Source: Streptococcus sp.
GTDB lineage: Bacteria > Bacillota > Bacilli > Lactobacillales > Streptococcaceae
Assembly: GCA_003521145.1 (NCBI GenBank)
Contig: DOTL01000009.1
Location: 1 to 64,000, forward strand
Direction of reading: 5' to 3'
DNA: 64,000 bases
Shown here: positions 36,736 to 45,890 of the stretch, piece by piece
Numbering within the stretch: the first letter of the stretch is position 1
Layout of the letters: each line of letters begins with the position of its first letter
The notes under the pieces: model-generated
Databases searched by the model: none
What the model was told of the DNA's origin: nothing
What the model saw: the letters and a program-made list of their open reading frames with translations, nothing else
Translations under genes and position numbers: made by a program

Positions 36736-36844
36736 AAGATATTACGACACGAAGTCAGACGAATCGATATTATTCGTCTGACGCAGTTAGTGAGACGGCT
36801 AGCTAGACACCTAATAGGGGCTAGCGTCAAAAGATGAACGATTT
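36736..36844. repeat. 109-bp direct repeat, right copy
   Basis: It is the partner of 32564-32672 (six differences in 109). This copy contains CAGACGAAT/ATTCGTCTG and GAC-GCTAGC/GCTAGC-GTC hairpins, and its right end is one arm of the prfC terminator. Confidence 0.9.
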
Positions 36845-36861
36845 AAAATCGTCATCTTTTG
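36828..36861 (-). terminator. prfC terminator
   Basis: On the minus strand CAAAAGATGACGATTT and AAATCGTTCATCTTTTG pair over 16 bases with one bulge, 8 bases after the prfC stop. Its distal arm is inside the right 109-bp repeat. Confidence 0.75.
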
Positions 36862-36868
36862 TGCCGTA

Positions 36869-38413
36869 TTACATCTTCTCTTCCAATGTCACATCTGGAT
36901 ATTTATCCGCAAACCAACGGAGGGCAAAGTCATTTTCAAAGAGGAAGACTGGTTGGTCAAAGCGGTCTTTGGCCAAGATGTTTCGGCTTGATGACATGCG
37001 TTCATCGAGGTCCTCAGGTTGGATCCATCGCACAGTCTTTTTACCCATTGGTGTCATAACGACTTCAGCATTGTATTCATTTTCCATACGGTGTTTGAAA
37101 ACTTCAAACTGAAGTTGCCCAACGGCACCAAGCATGTATTCGCCTGTTTGGTAGTTAGTGTAGAGCTGGATGGCTCCTTCTTGCACCAATTGTTCAATTC
37201 CTTTGTGGAAGGACTTCTGTTTCATGACGTTTTTAGCAGAAACTTTCATGAACAACTCTGGCGTAAAGGTTGGTAGTGGCTCAAATTCAAACTTGTTTTT
37301 ACCTACTGTAAGGGTATCACCAACTTGATAAGTTCCTGTATCGTAAACCCCAATAATATCTCCAGCAACGGCATTTTCGACATTTTCACGAGATTCGGCC
37401 ATGAACTGAGTGACGTTAGAGAGCTTAGCTCCTTTACCAGTACGTGTTAGATTAACACTCATACCACGCTCAAATTCACCAGAAACGATACGAACAAAGG
37501 CAATACGGTCACGGTGACGTGGGTCCATATTGGCTTGGATTTTGAAAACAAAACCAGAGAAATCCTTGTTGAGAGGATCAATCTCGTCACCATCCACTGT
37601 CTTGTGGCCATGTGGTTCTGGTGCAAATTTGAGGAAGGTATCGAGGAAGGTTTGAACCCCAAAGTTAGTAAGGGCAGAACCGAAGAAGACCGGAGTCAAT
37701 TCACCAGCTAAAATAGCTTCCTCAGAGAATTCATTACCCGCTTCTGTCAAGAGTTCGATATCTTCTTTAGCTTGCTCATAGAATGGGTTGTTGGCAAAAA
37801 GAGCATCACCATCTTCAATCTTGGCAAAGCGATTGTCACCTTTGTAAAGCTCCAAGCGTTCGTTATAGAGGTCGTAAAGTCCTTCGAAGGCTTTACCCAT
37901 ACCGATAGGCCAGTTCATTGGGTAGCTGGCAATACCAAGCACTTCTTCCAACTCTTCCAAGAGATCAAGTGGCTCACGTCCATCACGATCCAATTTGTTC
38001 ATGAAGGTGAAGACAGGAATACCACGGTGTTTGACAACTTCGAAAAGTTTTTTGGTTTGGGCCTCGATACCTTTGGCTGAGTCAACAACCATGACGGCAG
38101 CGTCAACCGCCATAAGGGTGCGGTAGGTATCTTCTGAGAAGTCCTCGTGCCCTGGGGTATCAAGGATATTAACACGTTTGCCGGCATAGTCAAACTGCAT
38201 CACAGATGAAGTTACTGAGATACCACGTTGTTTCTCAATATCCATCCAGTCTGACTTAGCGAAGTTTCCGGTTTTCTTACCTTTTACGGTACCAGCTTCA
38301 CGGATTTCACCCCCAAAGTAAAGCAATTGTTCAGTGATTGTTGTTTTACCAGCATCGGGGTGAGAGATGATGGCAAAAGTACGGCGTTTTTTGATTTCTT
38401 CTTGGATACTCAT
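36869..38413 (-). CDS. prfC: Peptide chain release factor 3
   Basis: This 514-residue GTPase removes RF1/RF2 from the ribosome after termination. GTPase motifs are [12 protein letters not shown] near residue 18, the RGISVTSSV switch I, DTPGHEDF near 88 and NKLDRD near 142. Domain lengths are normal. Position -1 of the left flank of the RiPP cluster is thiT and of the right flank is prfC, so the cluster interrupts what may have been a thiT-prfC junction. Confidence 0.96.
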   Translation of the reverse strand: MSIQEEIKKRRTFAIISHPDAGKTTITEQLLYFGGEIREAGTVKGKKTGNFAKSDWMDIEKQRGISVTSSVMQFDYAGKRVNILDTPGHEDFSEDTYRTLMAVDAAVMVVDSAKGIEAQTKKLFEVVKHRGIPVFTFMNKLDRDGREPLDLLEELEEVLGIASYPMNWPIGMGKAFEGLYDLYNERLELYKGDNRFAKIEDGDALFANNPFYEQAKEDIELLTEAGNEFSEEAILAGELTPVFFGSALTNFGVQTFLDTFLKFAPEPHGHKTVDGDEIDPLNKDFSGFVFKIQANMDPRHRDRIAFVRIVSGEFERGMSVNLTRTGKGAKLSNVTQFMAESRENVENAVAGDIIGVYDTGTYQVGDTLTVGKNKFEFEPLPTFTPELFMKVSAKNVMKQKSFHKGIEQLVQEGAIQLYTNYQTGEYMLGAVGQLQFEVFKHRMENEYNAEVVMTPMGKKTVRWIQPEDLDERMSSSRNILAKDRFDQPVFLFENDFALRWFADKYPDVTLEEKM

Positions 38414-38456
38414 AGTTTTCTTTCTTCTTTAAAAATAATCTTTTTGATACTTTTCT

Positions 38457-38648
38457 TTAGCGGTATCGGACTTTAGCAGCTTCCTTAGGAATCTCAATAT
38501 TTCCGTGTTCCAGAGCTACGACAGCAATAGCATTTTTACTAGATTGAAAAGTAAGATAGTTGTAGCGCTTAGTCAGAAAATTTCTGTCTTGTGAGAGCTA
38601 CATTTGTTGTCGAGGCTTGCGATAATACTCGCAGGCACAGCTCTTTTA
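38457..38648 (-). pseudogene. Remnant of a small unidentified gene
   Basis: The gene-free stretch 38414-38761 holds a decayed frame. Read on the minus strand, CLRVLSQASTTNVALTRQKF in one frame joins KRYNYLTFQSSKNAIAVV and ALEHGNIEIPKEAAKVRYR in another, ending at TAA 38457-38459. A TATAAT lies just upstream (about 38650). The second segment looks protein-like (regular charge pattern) but I do not recognise it, and a frame change near 38580 breaks it. Nothing else is seen in the stretch. Confidence 0.4.
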
Positions 38649-38715
38649 TTATATCCAAATTACAGTGTGAAAGCAATCCTGAAAGCGTTTTGTGTTAGAA
38701 TAAAACAAATAAAAT

Positions 38716-38750
38716 GAAAAAGCACACTATCAACTTTCGTATAGCGTGTT
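38716..38750 (-). terminator. Terminator after the YwaF-type gene
   Basis: On the minus strand CACGCTAT and ATAGTGTG pair (one G-U) and are followed by CUUUUUC, 11 bases after the stop. Confidence 0.7.
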
Positions 38751-38761
38751 TCTTCATTTAT

Positions 38762-39427
38762 TTAATATTTGTCTTCAAAATGCTCCGGACCTTTTTTCAT
38801 GATTATCATGAGAATAATCAGAGCTCCTGAAACAGCAAGGTATTTGACAAATAAGGGAGTTCCCATAATAAATGGCGTGTGTTTAAGCATGCCATAGTTT
38901 CCACCGATGGTCTGGTTAACTATGACCAAAGCTAGATTCAATAATAAGGTAGCCACCACAATCAGCCGCTTACTGATGGGATGAGTTTTATAACTGTTAA
39001 AAATTACATTTAGACTATTGATCAGTAGGGCATAGTGGCCAATTAGGAAAGAAAAGCCTGTGATATGTGGAAACTCATAGGGATCAAATACTGGATAAAT
39101 CAATGCACAGTAAGTCCCGACAACTCCCATAATAGCAAAATAGCTCTTTATCCTACTATCTTTCAAGAGGAGAACAGCAAACATGGCCATGCGACAATGG
39201 TAAATGGGCAGACTAATATAAAGAGGAAAGCCCTGCCAAAGGTACCAAGTATAGAGGGCAAAGAGTTGAATGACTTGGATAGTAAGAAAGGTCCAACGCC
39301 ATATATTATTCTTATACCAACGCCAGCTCAAGTAACTCAGAAGTACCATTGCCAAAAGCATAAGCAAATAATAAGGCAAAGGTATCTGGGGTGGATGAGT
39401 TTGGGTGGTTGTCAAAAAATCCTTCAT
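38762..39427 (-). CDS. YwaF-type (TIGR02206) integral membrane protein
   Basis: This 221-residue protein has six or seven membrane helices and fits the YwaF/TIGR02206 family: the PIYHCRMAMF block near residue 75 and the GGNYGMLKH segment near 177 are typical. The function is not known. GGAGAAGAGA precedes the ATG and a TGATATAAT box lies about 25 bases upstream. It lies between murF and prfC and appears to be a single-gene unit. Confidence 0.78.
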   Translation of the reverse strand: MKDFLTTTQTHPPQIPLPYYLLMLLAMVLLSYLSWRWYKNNIWRWTFLTIQVIQLFALYTWYLWQGFPLYISLPIYHCRMAMFAVLLLKDSRIKSYFAIMGVVGTYCALIYPVFDPYEFPHITGFSFLIGHYALLINSLNVIFNSYKTHPISKRLIVVATLLLNLALVIVNQTIGGNYGMLKHTPFIMGTPLFVKYLAVSGALIILMIIMKKGPEHFEDKY

Positions 39428-39484
39428 TCTCTTCTCCTGCTGAAATTACTATGCCTGCTATTATATCAAATTTCAGGGTAAAGC

Positions 39485-39509
39485 AAAAACCTGCTTTAGA
39501 GAGCAGGTT
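39485..39509 (-). terminator. murF terminator
   Basis: On the minus strand AACCTGCT and AGCAGGTT pair perfectly around CTCTAA and are followed by UUUU, 7 bases after the murF stop. Confidence 0.8.
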
Positions 39510-39516
39510 AGAGAAC

Positions 39517-40890
39517 TTAATCCTTGGCTTGGAGTTCTTCCACGACCTTGGCTAGATTCATAGAGTTAGATCCCTTGAGCAAGATTTGATCGTGCTCGCC
39601 CAGGCTTTCTTTAATTTGCTTAACCATAGCATCAAATTGGTCTTCGTCAGCTGTTTTCTTGAAATAGTAGACATGACCAAGTGGGAACATTTGACTAGCA
39701 AGTTGTGACAATTCTGCAATGTCTTCACCGTAGAAAATCACCGTATCAATAGCATCTGGTATCAGACTTAGTATCATCTGTGTGTGAAGTTGAACAGACT
39801 GTTCACCAAGTTCTTTCATATCAGCTAGGACAGCGATTTTCTTGCCTCCTTCATTCTTAGGAATGGCTGAGAAGGTCTCCAAAATGAGCTTCATTGCTGT
39901 TGGATTGGCATTGTAAACGTCGGAAAGAATATCAGCACCATTGGCTGCTTTTTTCCATTCAGTACGGTTCTTTGTAAGCTGCAAGTTAGCAAGAGCTGAG
40001 AGGATATTTTCTTCAGTTACACCCAAGTGTTTAGCCACATAGGCAGCAACCATGGCATTTGTGGCATTGTATTTTCCAGTGACTGGCAAGGTAACTTGTC
40101 CGTCTAGGAAGTTTGTTGAAAAGGTGAGATGGTCCTTGAACTCTGTCAACTCAGAGACTGTAAGCTCCGCACCATCCCCAAAGCGTTCCACTTCAAGATT
40201 ACTTGGCAAGAAAGGATCGACAATAGGATCACTAGGTACAAGCAAGAGGCTACCATCAGGCATACCGTCTTGCATTTGCATTTTACCTTGGGCAATCTTG
40301 TCACGGCTACCGAAGAATTCCAAATGAGCCTCTCCGATTAAGGTAACAACAGCTGTCTTTGGCTTCGCCAAGGTTGACAAGAGATGAATGTCTCCCATGT
40401 GATCTTGCCCCATCTCAAGGACGATTTTCTCTGTATCGTCAGGCATGTGGAGAGCTGTATAAGGAAGACCAATCTCGTTGTTGTAATTACCCTGTGTTTT
40501 GTAGGTACGATAAGTTGTTGCCAAGATATCATGAATCATGTCCTTTGTTGTTGTCTTACCATTAGAACCAGTCACAGCAATAACATCAACCTCAGTCTTT
40601 TCAAGATAGTAGGCAGCAAGCTTTTGGAAGGCTTCAAGAGTGTCATCGACTAGGATGTGGGCTTGATCAGCTGGTAATTCTTTTTCTGTGAATGTCGCTA
40701 GAGCACCGTTGTCAAAGGCTGTTTGGATAAAATCATGCCCATCACGCGCACCTTTGAGCGGCAAAAAGAGATCCCCCGCTGTGATCTTACGGCTGTCAAA
40801 TTCAATCTGGTTTAGGGCGACATCTTTATAGGCAGTTACATCATTTTTAGCGCCAACAACCTTGGCAATTTCATGGAGTGTCAGTTTCAT
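39517..40890 (-). CDS. murF: UDP-MurNAc-tripeptide-D-Ala-D-Ala ligase
   Basis: This 457-residue Mur ligase adds D-Ala-D-Ala to the peptidoglycan precursor. The ATP loop VTGSNGKTTTKDM lies near residue 105, the QGNYNNEIGLP block near 135 and the second-domain DVYNANP near 330. I choose the ATG at 40890 (MKLTLHEIAK) because AGAGGATTTT lies before it; the frame is open upstream but lacks family similarity. In many streptococci ddl sits next to murF; here it is 5 kb away. Confidence 0.94.
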   Translation of the reverse strand: MKLTLHEIAKVVGAKNDVTAYKDVALNQIEFDSRKITAGDLFLPLKGARDGHDFIQTAFDNGALATFTEKELPADQAHILVDDTLEAFQKLAAYYLEKTEVDVIAVTGSNGKTTTKDMIHDILATTYRTYKTQGNYNNEIGLPYTALHMPDDTEKIVLEMGQDHMGDIHLLSTLAKPKTAVVTLIGEAHLEFFGSRDKIAQGKMQMQDGMPDGSLLLVPSDPIVDPFLPSNLEVERFGDGAELTVSELTEFKDHLTFSTNFLDGQVTLPVTGKYNATNAMVAAYVAKHLGVTEENILSALANLQLTKNRTEWKKAANGADILSDVYNANPTAMKLILETFSAIPKNEGGKKIAVLADMKELGEQSVQLHTQMILSLIPDAIDTVIFYGEDIAELSQLASQMFPLGHVYYFKKTADEDQFDAMVKQIKESLGEHDQILLKGSNSMNLAKVVEELQAKD

Positions 40891-41034
40891 CTTAAAATCC
40901 TCTATTATATTTTTTACAAGTCTGGTAAGAAATAAGATTTTCTTACCTACAATCACTCCCAATTATATCACAAATCGGGCTAGCTTTTGCTTGGGAGATG
41001 AATTTGTTACAGTGGTTGATGAAAGAATTAGGCA

Positions 41035-41730
41035 TGACAAAGAAAAAAATCAATCAGTTTCTCTAACAAAGAGAAAGACAGAAGAAGTGACTGCCAAAGT
41101 ATTGAAGAACCTAAAGCTAGCGCTTTAATTGGGGAAAGAAAATCCCACTAGAGCCGACAGCTGAATTGATTATCTTAGTGCTACTGGTACTGTTGTATGG
41201 TGGTTTTTATTATTATGATCATTATACGGTCAACAAAGATAACATATATGGTCTCTGGCAGTCTGATCATCATCAGTTAGCGATTTCCTATAAGCATATT
41301 CGGAAACGAGGAAATATCGACTGGCAAGTCGTACAGGATAGTAAGTATATTATCTATGCTGCTAGAACTCGCCCGGTCAAGCGGCTTAATGACGGGACTC
41401 TTCACATGGAGCTCTACACTTTGGAAGGCTACCTGACAGACCTACCCACCAAAGACGGCTTCAGCTATATGGATTTTCTATCTTCGCAAAAACAATTATC
41501 TTACCTATGACGGTGAGTCCTACAAGCGTATCAATTCTGGAAACAAGACTATTACCTGGAAAGATGGTTCCACCAGCCCTTATGGTGAACGAAAAACCAC
41601 TATAGATGAGGTTTTTGAAGCATTCTATTTGATACTAATGGGGATTTGCTCAGTTCTTATCATTATAGAGGCTCGGCAAAAGAGGAGAGAAAAACTCAAT
41701 GAGACACCAAACAAACAGAAAATACGCTGA
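41035..41730 (+). pseudogene. Broken membrane-protein gene, first of a tandem pair
   Basis: Segments in three frames read as one protein: MTKKKINQFL, then KRKTEEVTAKVLKNLKL, then a membrane helix (ELIILVLLVLLYGGFYYYDH) and the domain NIYGLWQSDHHQLAISY up to about 41485, then in another frame NNYLTYDGESYKRINSGNK and a second helix to the stop at 41730. At least three frame changes are visible. The domain is clearly paralogous to the next gene. The end overlaps the start of the second copy by 32 bases. Family unknown. Confidence 0.75.
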
Positions 41731-42388
41731 CCGAAAGAAACTCAACCGAAAGTATCATTCACAAAAAGCGTACCGGAAAGAACAAAAACGTAAAACGGGA
41801 TGGTGTGCACGCTGGGATAAATTTACAGACCGTTTAGCTAACTTTGTTGAAATAGGTTTCCTAATCATCTTACCTATTTTCATCATCTATATTATTTTCT
41901 TTGATCATAATGTTTATAAAGACAGTATCTACGGTCTGTGGTAATCTGAAAATCATCAGCTTGCCATATCATATGGAGATTGTTCAAAGGGAACTAAACG
42001 TGATTGGGATATTGTTCAAGATGGAAATGTCCTCATTAAAGATGCACGCGTTGATGATATTAAACGCTTAGAGGATGGGACCCTCTACATTAAAGTTTAT
42101 GCCAAGGAAAGTCTGTTTTCAGACCTTCCCACAAAGAACGACTACAACTATTTGAATATGTATGTCCGTAAAGACAATTACTTGACCTATGATGGCGAGT
42201 CTTATAAGCGTATCAATGCTGGGAACAAGACTATCACTTGGAAAGATGGTTCAAAATCCCTTTATGGTCAACGAATAACCTTGTTTAATCGTCTGAAACC
42301 TTATATCTTTTTTGGAATGTGGGGAGTATTTCTTGTATACGTTCTTTTCGTTGAATGGAAGATCAAAATAAAATATAAAAACAAATAA
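41699..42388 (+). pseudogene. Membrane-protein gene with one in-frame stop, second of a tandem pair
   Basis: The 229-codon frame is whole apart from a TAA at 41942-41944, where the first copy has Gln in LWQS. The N-terminal part is very basic, with a membrane helix at residues ~53-72; the second part has the NHQLAISYGD and NNYL-like YLTYDGESYKRINAGNK segments and a C-terminal helix. GGAGAGAAAA precedes the ATG at 41699. A second start at 42152 would give only the C-terminal end. The function is unknown. Confidence 0.82.
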
Positions 42389-42436
42389 AACCACCCCTGC
42401 TTCTAGCTGAGCTAGATAGCCACGGGGTGGGTTTTT
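42388..42436 (+). terminator. Terminator after the tandem pair
   Basis: AAACCACCCC and GGGGTGGGTTTTT pair around an inner TCTAGC/GCTAGA hairpin. Confidence 0.8.
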
Positions 42437-42479
42437 ATTCTTATTAAGCAAGACTTGCCTCTTACAAAGGCTGTCAGTC

Positions 42480-43334
42480 TTATTTCACTTCGCCACCTTC
42501 AACAACGAGATCATCAGCTTTAGCTGCATCACCGTAGGTTGGGTGAAGTGTTTTTTCATAATCTTTGTGGAAGAAATTCTCTTCACCAAGTTTCTTAATG
42601 TCTTTATTGATAAAGTCAAGGAGTTCTTTGTTACCTTTTTGAACGGCTGGGGCAATAGTATCTGGGTCACCAAGCGATGTGATTCCAACTTCGTAACCTT
42701 TATTTTCTAGAGCCCAAGCAAGAACTTCTGTATTATCTGTTGAGAAGGCATCGCCACGACCATCAAGGAGGGCTTGATAAGCATCGCTATATTGATCATA
42801 CTTTTGCAATTTGATATTTGGATAGTTCTTTTCAAAGTAAGTCTCAGCAGTCGTACCCTTAGTAACAATCAAAGTCTTACCTTCAAGTTCTTTAACGTCC
42901 TTAATGACCTTGTCTTTAGGTGACACCACACCGATTGAGACTTTCATGTAAGGGAGGGCAAAATCCACTTGTTTCTTACGTTCATCTGTTACTGTAAAGT
43001 TGGCAAGGGTAATATCTACCTTGTTTGAAATCAAGAATTCTGCACGGTTGGCCGCATCTACTGAGACGTATTTCGGTTTAACTCCCAAGTCTTTGGCCAA
43101 ACGGTTACCAAGTTCAATATCGTAACCTTGGTAAGCACCCTTGTTATCTACATAACCGAAAGGTTTCTTATCCGCAAAAACGGCGATACGGAGTTCACCA
43201 CTCTTCTTAATTTCTTCGATCGTACGTGCTTTGGCTGTTGATTTACCAGAGCTACTATTACTTGAGCAAGCAGTCACTGCCACCAAGGCAAAGATGAGGG
43301 CTAATAGGGCAAAAATTTTCTTTGTTAATTTCAT
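42480..43334 (-). CDS. Polar amino-acid ABC transporter, substrate-binding lipoprotein
   Basis: This 284-residue protein has a lipoprotein signal peptide with lipobox VTACSS (Cys ~23) and a family 3 periplasmic binding fold; GELRIAVFADKKPFGYVD near residue 45 and the GYDIELGNRLAKDLG block near 69 are typical of polar amino-acid binders. The substrate cannot be told from sequence alone. It is the last gene of a four-gene operon with two permeases and an ATPase. Confidence 0.9.
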   Translation of the reverse strand: MKLTKKIFALLALIFALVAVTACSSNSSSGKSTAKARTIEEIKKSGELRIAVFADKKPFGYVDNKGAYQGYDIELGNRLAKDLGVKPKYVSVDAANRAEFLISNKVDITLANFTVTDERKKQVDFALPYMKVSIGVVSPKDKVIKDVKELEGKTLIVTKGTTAETYFEKNYPNIKLQKYDQYSDAYQALLDGRGDAFSTDNTEVLAWALENKGYEVGITSLGDPDTIAPAVQKGNKELLDFINKDIKKLGEENFFHKDYEKTLHPTYGDAAKADDLVVEGGEVK

Positions 43335-43376
43335 AAATATCTCCTAAAATATTATATTTTCACTAAAAACAATGGG

Positions 43377-44135
43377 TTACAAATAGACACCAAACTGACT
43401 GAAATCAAAGACATTGAGGAACTCTTGAGCCCGCTGTGTCTTTGGATGATTGAAGAATTCTTCAGCAGTACCTTCCTCAGCGATGACACCCTTATCCATA
43501 AAGATAATACGGTCAGCGATGGCACGCGCAAACTGAAGTTCATGGGTTACAATCAACATGGTACATCCTTCTTGAGCCAGGTCATTGATTAATTCCAGAA
43601 CCTCACGAACCATCTCAGGATCAAGTGAAGCCGTCACTTCATCAAAGAGGATAACTTCAGGATGCATGAGTAGGGAACGGACTATGGCTACCCGTTGCTT
43701 TTGACCACCTGATAGTTGTCGCGCAAAGCTGTGTTTCTTATCCAAAAGTCCCACACGGTCCAAGAGTTTCTCAGCCTCTGCAATGACTTCATCCTTGTTA
43801 CGCCCTTGAGCTTTGACTGGCCCCAAAATCAGGTTTTGCAGGATATCCAAATGCGGGAAGAGATCATAACTTTGAAAGACCATTCCGATTTTCTGACGAA
43901 TCAGGTGGAAATCCTTTTTACTACCAGTGATAGACTTACCATCTAGGAGAATATCGCCTCCTTGGATAGTCTCTAAGCCATTGATGCAGCGTAGCAAAGT
44001 CGATTTCCCACAACCTGAGGAACCCAGGATAACAACGACTTCACCTTGCTTAACATCTAAGGAGATGCCTTTGAGAATTTGATTGTCCCCAAAGGACTTT
44101 TTCAAATCCTTGATTTGTAAAATGCCTTCTGTCAT
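43377..44135 (-). CDS. Polar amino-acid ABC transporter, ATPase
   Basis: This 252-residue ATPase has Walker A GSSGCGKST near residue 38, the LSGGQKQRVA signature near 145 and Walker B VILFDEVTASLDP near 165. It closely fits the GlnQ/HisP type. The ATG at 44135 has GGAGGAATT just upstream. It starts one base after the second permease gene ends. Confidence 0.94.
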   Translation of the reverse strand: MTEGILQIKDLKKSFGDNQILKGISLDVKQGEVVVILGSSGCGKSTLLRCINGLETIQGGDILLDGKSITGSKKDFHLIRQKIGMVFQSYDLFPHLDILQNLILGPVKAQGRNKDEVIAEAEKLLDRVGLLDKKHSFARQLSGGQKQRVAIVRSLLMHPEVILFDEVTASLDPEMVREVLELINDLAQEGCTMLIVTHELQFARAIADRIIFMDKGVIAEEGTAEEFFNHPKTQRAQEFLNVFDFSQFGVYL

Positions 44136-44136
44136 C

Positions 44137-44814
44137 TTAATTCCTCCAACGATTTTCAAGATATGTAGACAGCTTAGATACTGGGTAACAAATGGCAAAA
44201 TAAAGAATCAAAATTGTACCATAAATCCAGAAAGAAGCTGTTGGAATAGTCAGGCGGTTACTATCGATAATCTGCTGACCAACCTTGGTCACCTCAACCA
44301 CGCCAATCAAAACCACCAAAGATGTGGTCTTAATCATCCGTGTCACCAGGTTAATAGCCTGAGGCAACAAGCGATGCAAGACTTGTGGGATAATCACATA
44401 GGTATAGAGTTGGCCATTGGTCAAGCCAAGTGCTCTTCCGCTCTCAAACTGGTGTCTAGGTAGTGACGTGATTGACCCACGCACCAAATCACCCATCTCA
44501 GCCGTTCCCCAAAGGGTAAAGACGATAATAGCCGATAACTCACCTGAGATATTGATATTAAAGTTCCTAGCCAGACCAAAGTAGACAATAAAGAGCAAAA
44601 CCAATTGGGGCATGATACGAATAAATTCCAGATAAATACGTGACAAGAAACGAACAATCTTAGACTTAGAAGTCATGACAATCCCAAAAAGGGTTCCTAG
44701 TAAGAGGGACAGAAGCACCGAAACAATGGAAATTCTAATAGTTACGCCTAAACCTTGTAAGATACGTAGGAAATTATTCCCCTGAAGAAGAACCTGAAAG
44801 CCCGAATCCTGCAT
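44137..44814 (-). CDS. Polar amino-acid ABC transporter, permease
   Basis: This 225-residue protein has five helices and the binding-protein-dependent permease EAA-type loop ESGRALGLTNGQLYTYVIIPQ, split as FESGRALGL and YVIIPQVLHRLLP. The start at 44814 (MQDSGFQ) is preceded by AAAGGAGG. It overlaps the upstream permease by 41 bases. It pairs with the other permease to form the membrane channel. Confidence 0.9.
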   Translation of the reverse strand: MQDSGFQVLLQGNNFLRILQGLGVTIRISIVSVLLSLLLGTLFGIVMTSKSKIVRFLSRIYLEFIRIMPQLVLLFIVYFGLARNFNINISGELSAIIVFTLWGTAEMGDLVRGSITSLPRHQFESGRALGLTNGQLYTYVIIPQVLHRLLPQAINLVTRMIKTTSLVVLIGVVEVTKVGQQIIDSNRLTIPTASFWIYGTILILYFAICYPVSKLSTYLENRWRN

Positions 44815-45454
44815 AGCGTAACCTCCTTTCAATCCAACTAAAGACTAGAGAAATCGGCAGCAACATCAAGAGATAAGCCACTACCAACATGCCTAGAGCC
44901 ACATCAGTTTCGTTGTAAAGACCAATCAAATCCTTGGCCACATACATCAAATCCGCCAAGGCTACCGCTGAGAAAACGGATGTTTCCTTAATAAGGAAGA
45001 TGACGTTAGCACTAAATGATGGAAGCGCCACAGCCACTGCCTGAGGAAGGACCACATAGCGAAAGACTTGGAATGGCGTCAAACCAATAGACAAACCCAC
45101 TTCATGCTGGGTCTGACTAACAGCCTCTAGACCACTTCGGAAGGACTCCGCCATATAGGAACCACCCAAGAAAATCAAACCTACCACAGCACAGGCCTCT
45201 GACGATAGAACCAAACCTATACGAGGCAAGCCAAAGTAGAGAAAGAAGAGCTGAATCAAGAGCGGCGTATTACGAGATAACTCAATATAAGCCGTCGAAA
45301 GCTGACTCAAAATCGGTACTCGATAATGGCGAATAACACTCACCACCAAGCCCAAAAGGAAGGAACCAAGAATCCCCAGAACGGCAATATGTAAAGTTAA
45401 AAAGAATGCCTTCTGATAAAAGGGCAAATACTGTTGAACTATGGACCAGTCCAA
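44774..45454 (-). CDS. Polar amino-acid ABC transporter, permease
   Basis: This 226-residue protein is the first gene of the operon. It has the HisM/GlnP layout with ELSRNTPLLIQLFFLYFGLP near residue 58 and an EAA-type loop HEVGLSIGLTPFQVFRYVVL near 117. GAGGTAAG precedes the ATG. Two partly repeated 31-base segments lie in its long leader. The operon's promoter is not clear; TATTATA-type bases occur near 45760. Confidence 0.9.
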   Translation of the reverse strand: MDWSIVQQYLPFYQKAFFLTLHIAVLGILGSFLLGLVVSVIRHYRVPILSQLSTAYIELSRNTPLLIQLFFLYFGLPRIGLVLSSEACAVVGLIFLGGSYMAESFRSGLEAVSQTQHEVGLSIGLTPFQVFRYVVLPQAVAVALPSFSANVIFLIKETSVFSAVALADLMYVAKDLIGLYNETDVALGMLVVAYLLMLLPISLVFSWIERRLRYAGFGLSGSSSGE

Positions 45455-45470
45455 AACTTACCTCCTCATT

Positions 45471-45501
45471 TAAGATGCAAAGGGCGTTTAAAATTCCGTA
45501 A
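45471..45501. repeat. 31-bp direct repeat, copy A
   Basis: This begins 17 bases upstream of the permease start and matches 45585-45615 at 27 of 31 positions; both end in AATTCCGTAA on the plus strand. Confidence 0.7.
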
Positions 45502-45584
45502 AACAAATAGGAAACTGACGACGTGTGCTGGCACACTAGGAAGTTTATCTTTTGTTCTAGGAATTTAGCCTGTGCTCAATTCCA

Positions 45585-45615
45585 TAAGATACAAAAGGCG
45601 TATAGAATTCCGTAA
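45585..45615. repeat. 31-bp direct repeat, copy B
   Basis: The second copy lies 83 bases from the first. The 436-base stretch 45455-45890 holds these repeats, a short GTGTGC/GCACAC inverted repeat between them and the ddl terminator, but no gene and no T-box motif. Confidence 0.7.
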
Positions 45616-45825
45616 GCACTCACTGCCATCTACTTCTAGCCCTTTGACCTTCACTCGACTCTGACAGTCATTGCTATATGCAAATCCTCATCAAACACGA
45701 ACGAATTGCTTTATTTCATTTGAAACATTAGATTTATTCTACCACCTGTTAGATTATTTGTATAATATCTATTTTTTATCGAGGTGATAAAGAAAAGATA
45801 TAAATAAAACCTGGATTTCTGTAAA

Positions 45826-45875
45826 GAAAAAACACCTCAGTCTCAGAGATTTCTCCGAGACTAAGATGTCTGTGT
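45826..45875 (-). terminator. ddl terminator
   Basis: On the minus strand AGTCTC-GGAG and CTCTG-AGACT pair, with outer AACAC/GTGTT, followed by six U. It begins about 15 bases after the ddl stop. Confidence 0.75.
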
Positions 45876-45890
45876 TTTAAATCATATTTC

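Noticed and set aside
45455..45890. Looked for a T-box or other riboswitch before the amino-acid ABC operon
   Set aside because: No TGGTACCGCG-type box or thi/SAM/lysine elements are present.
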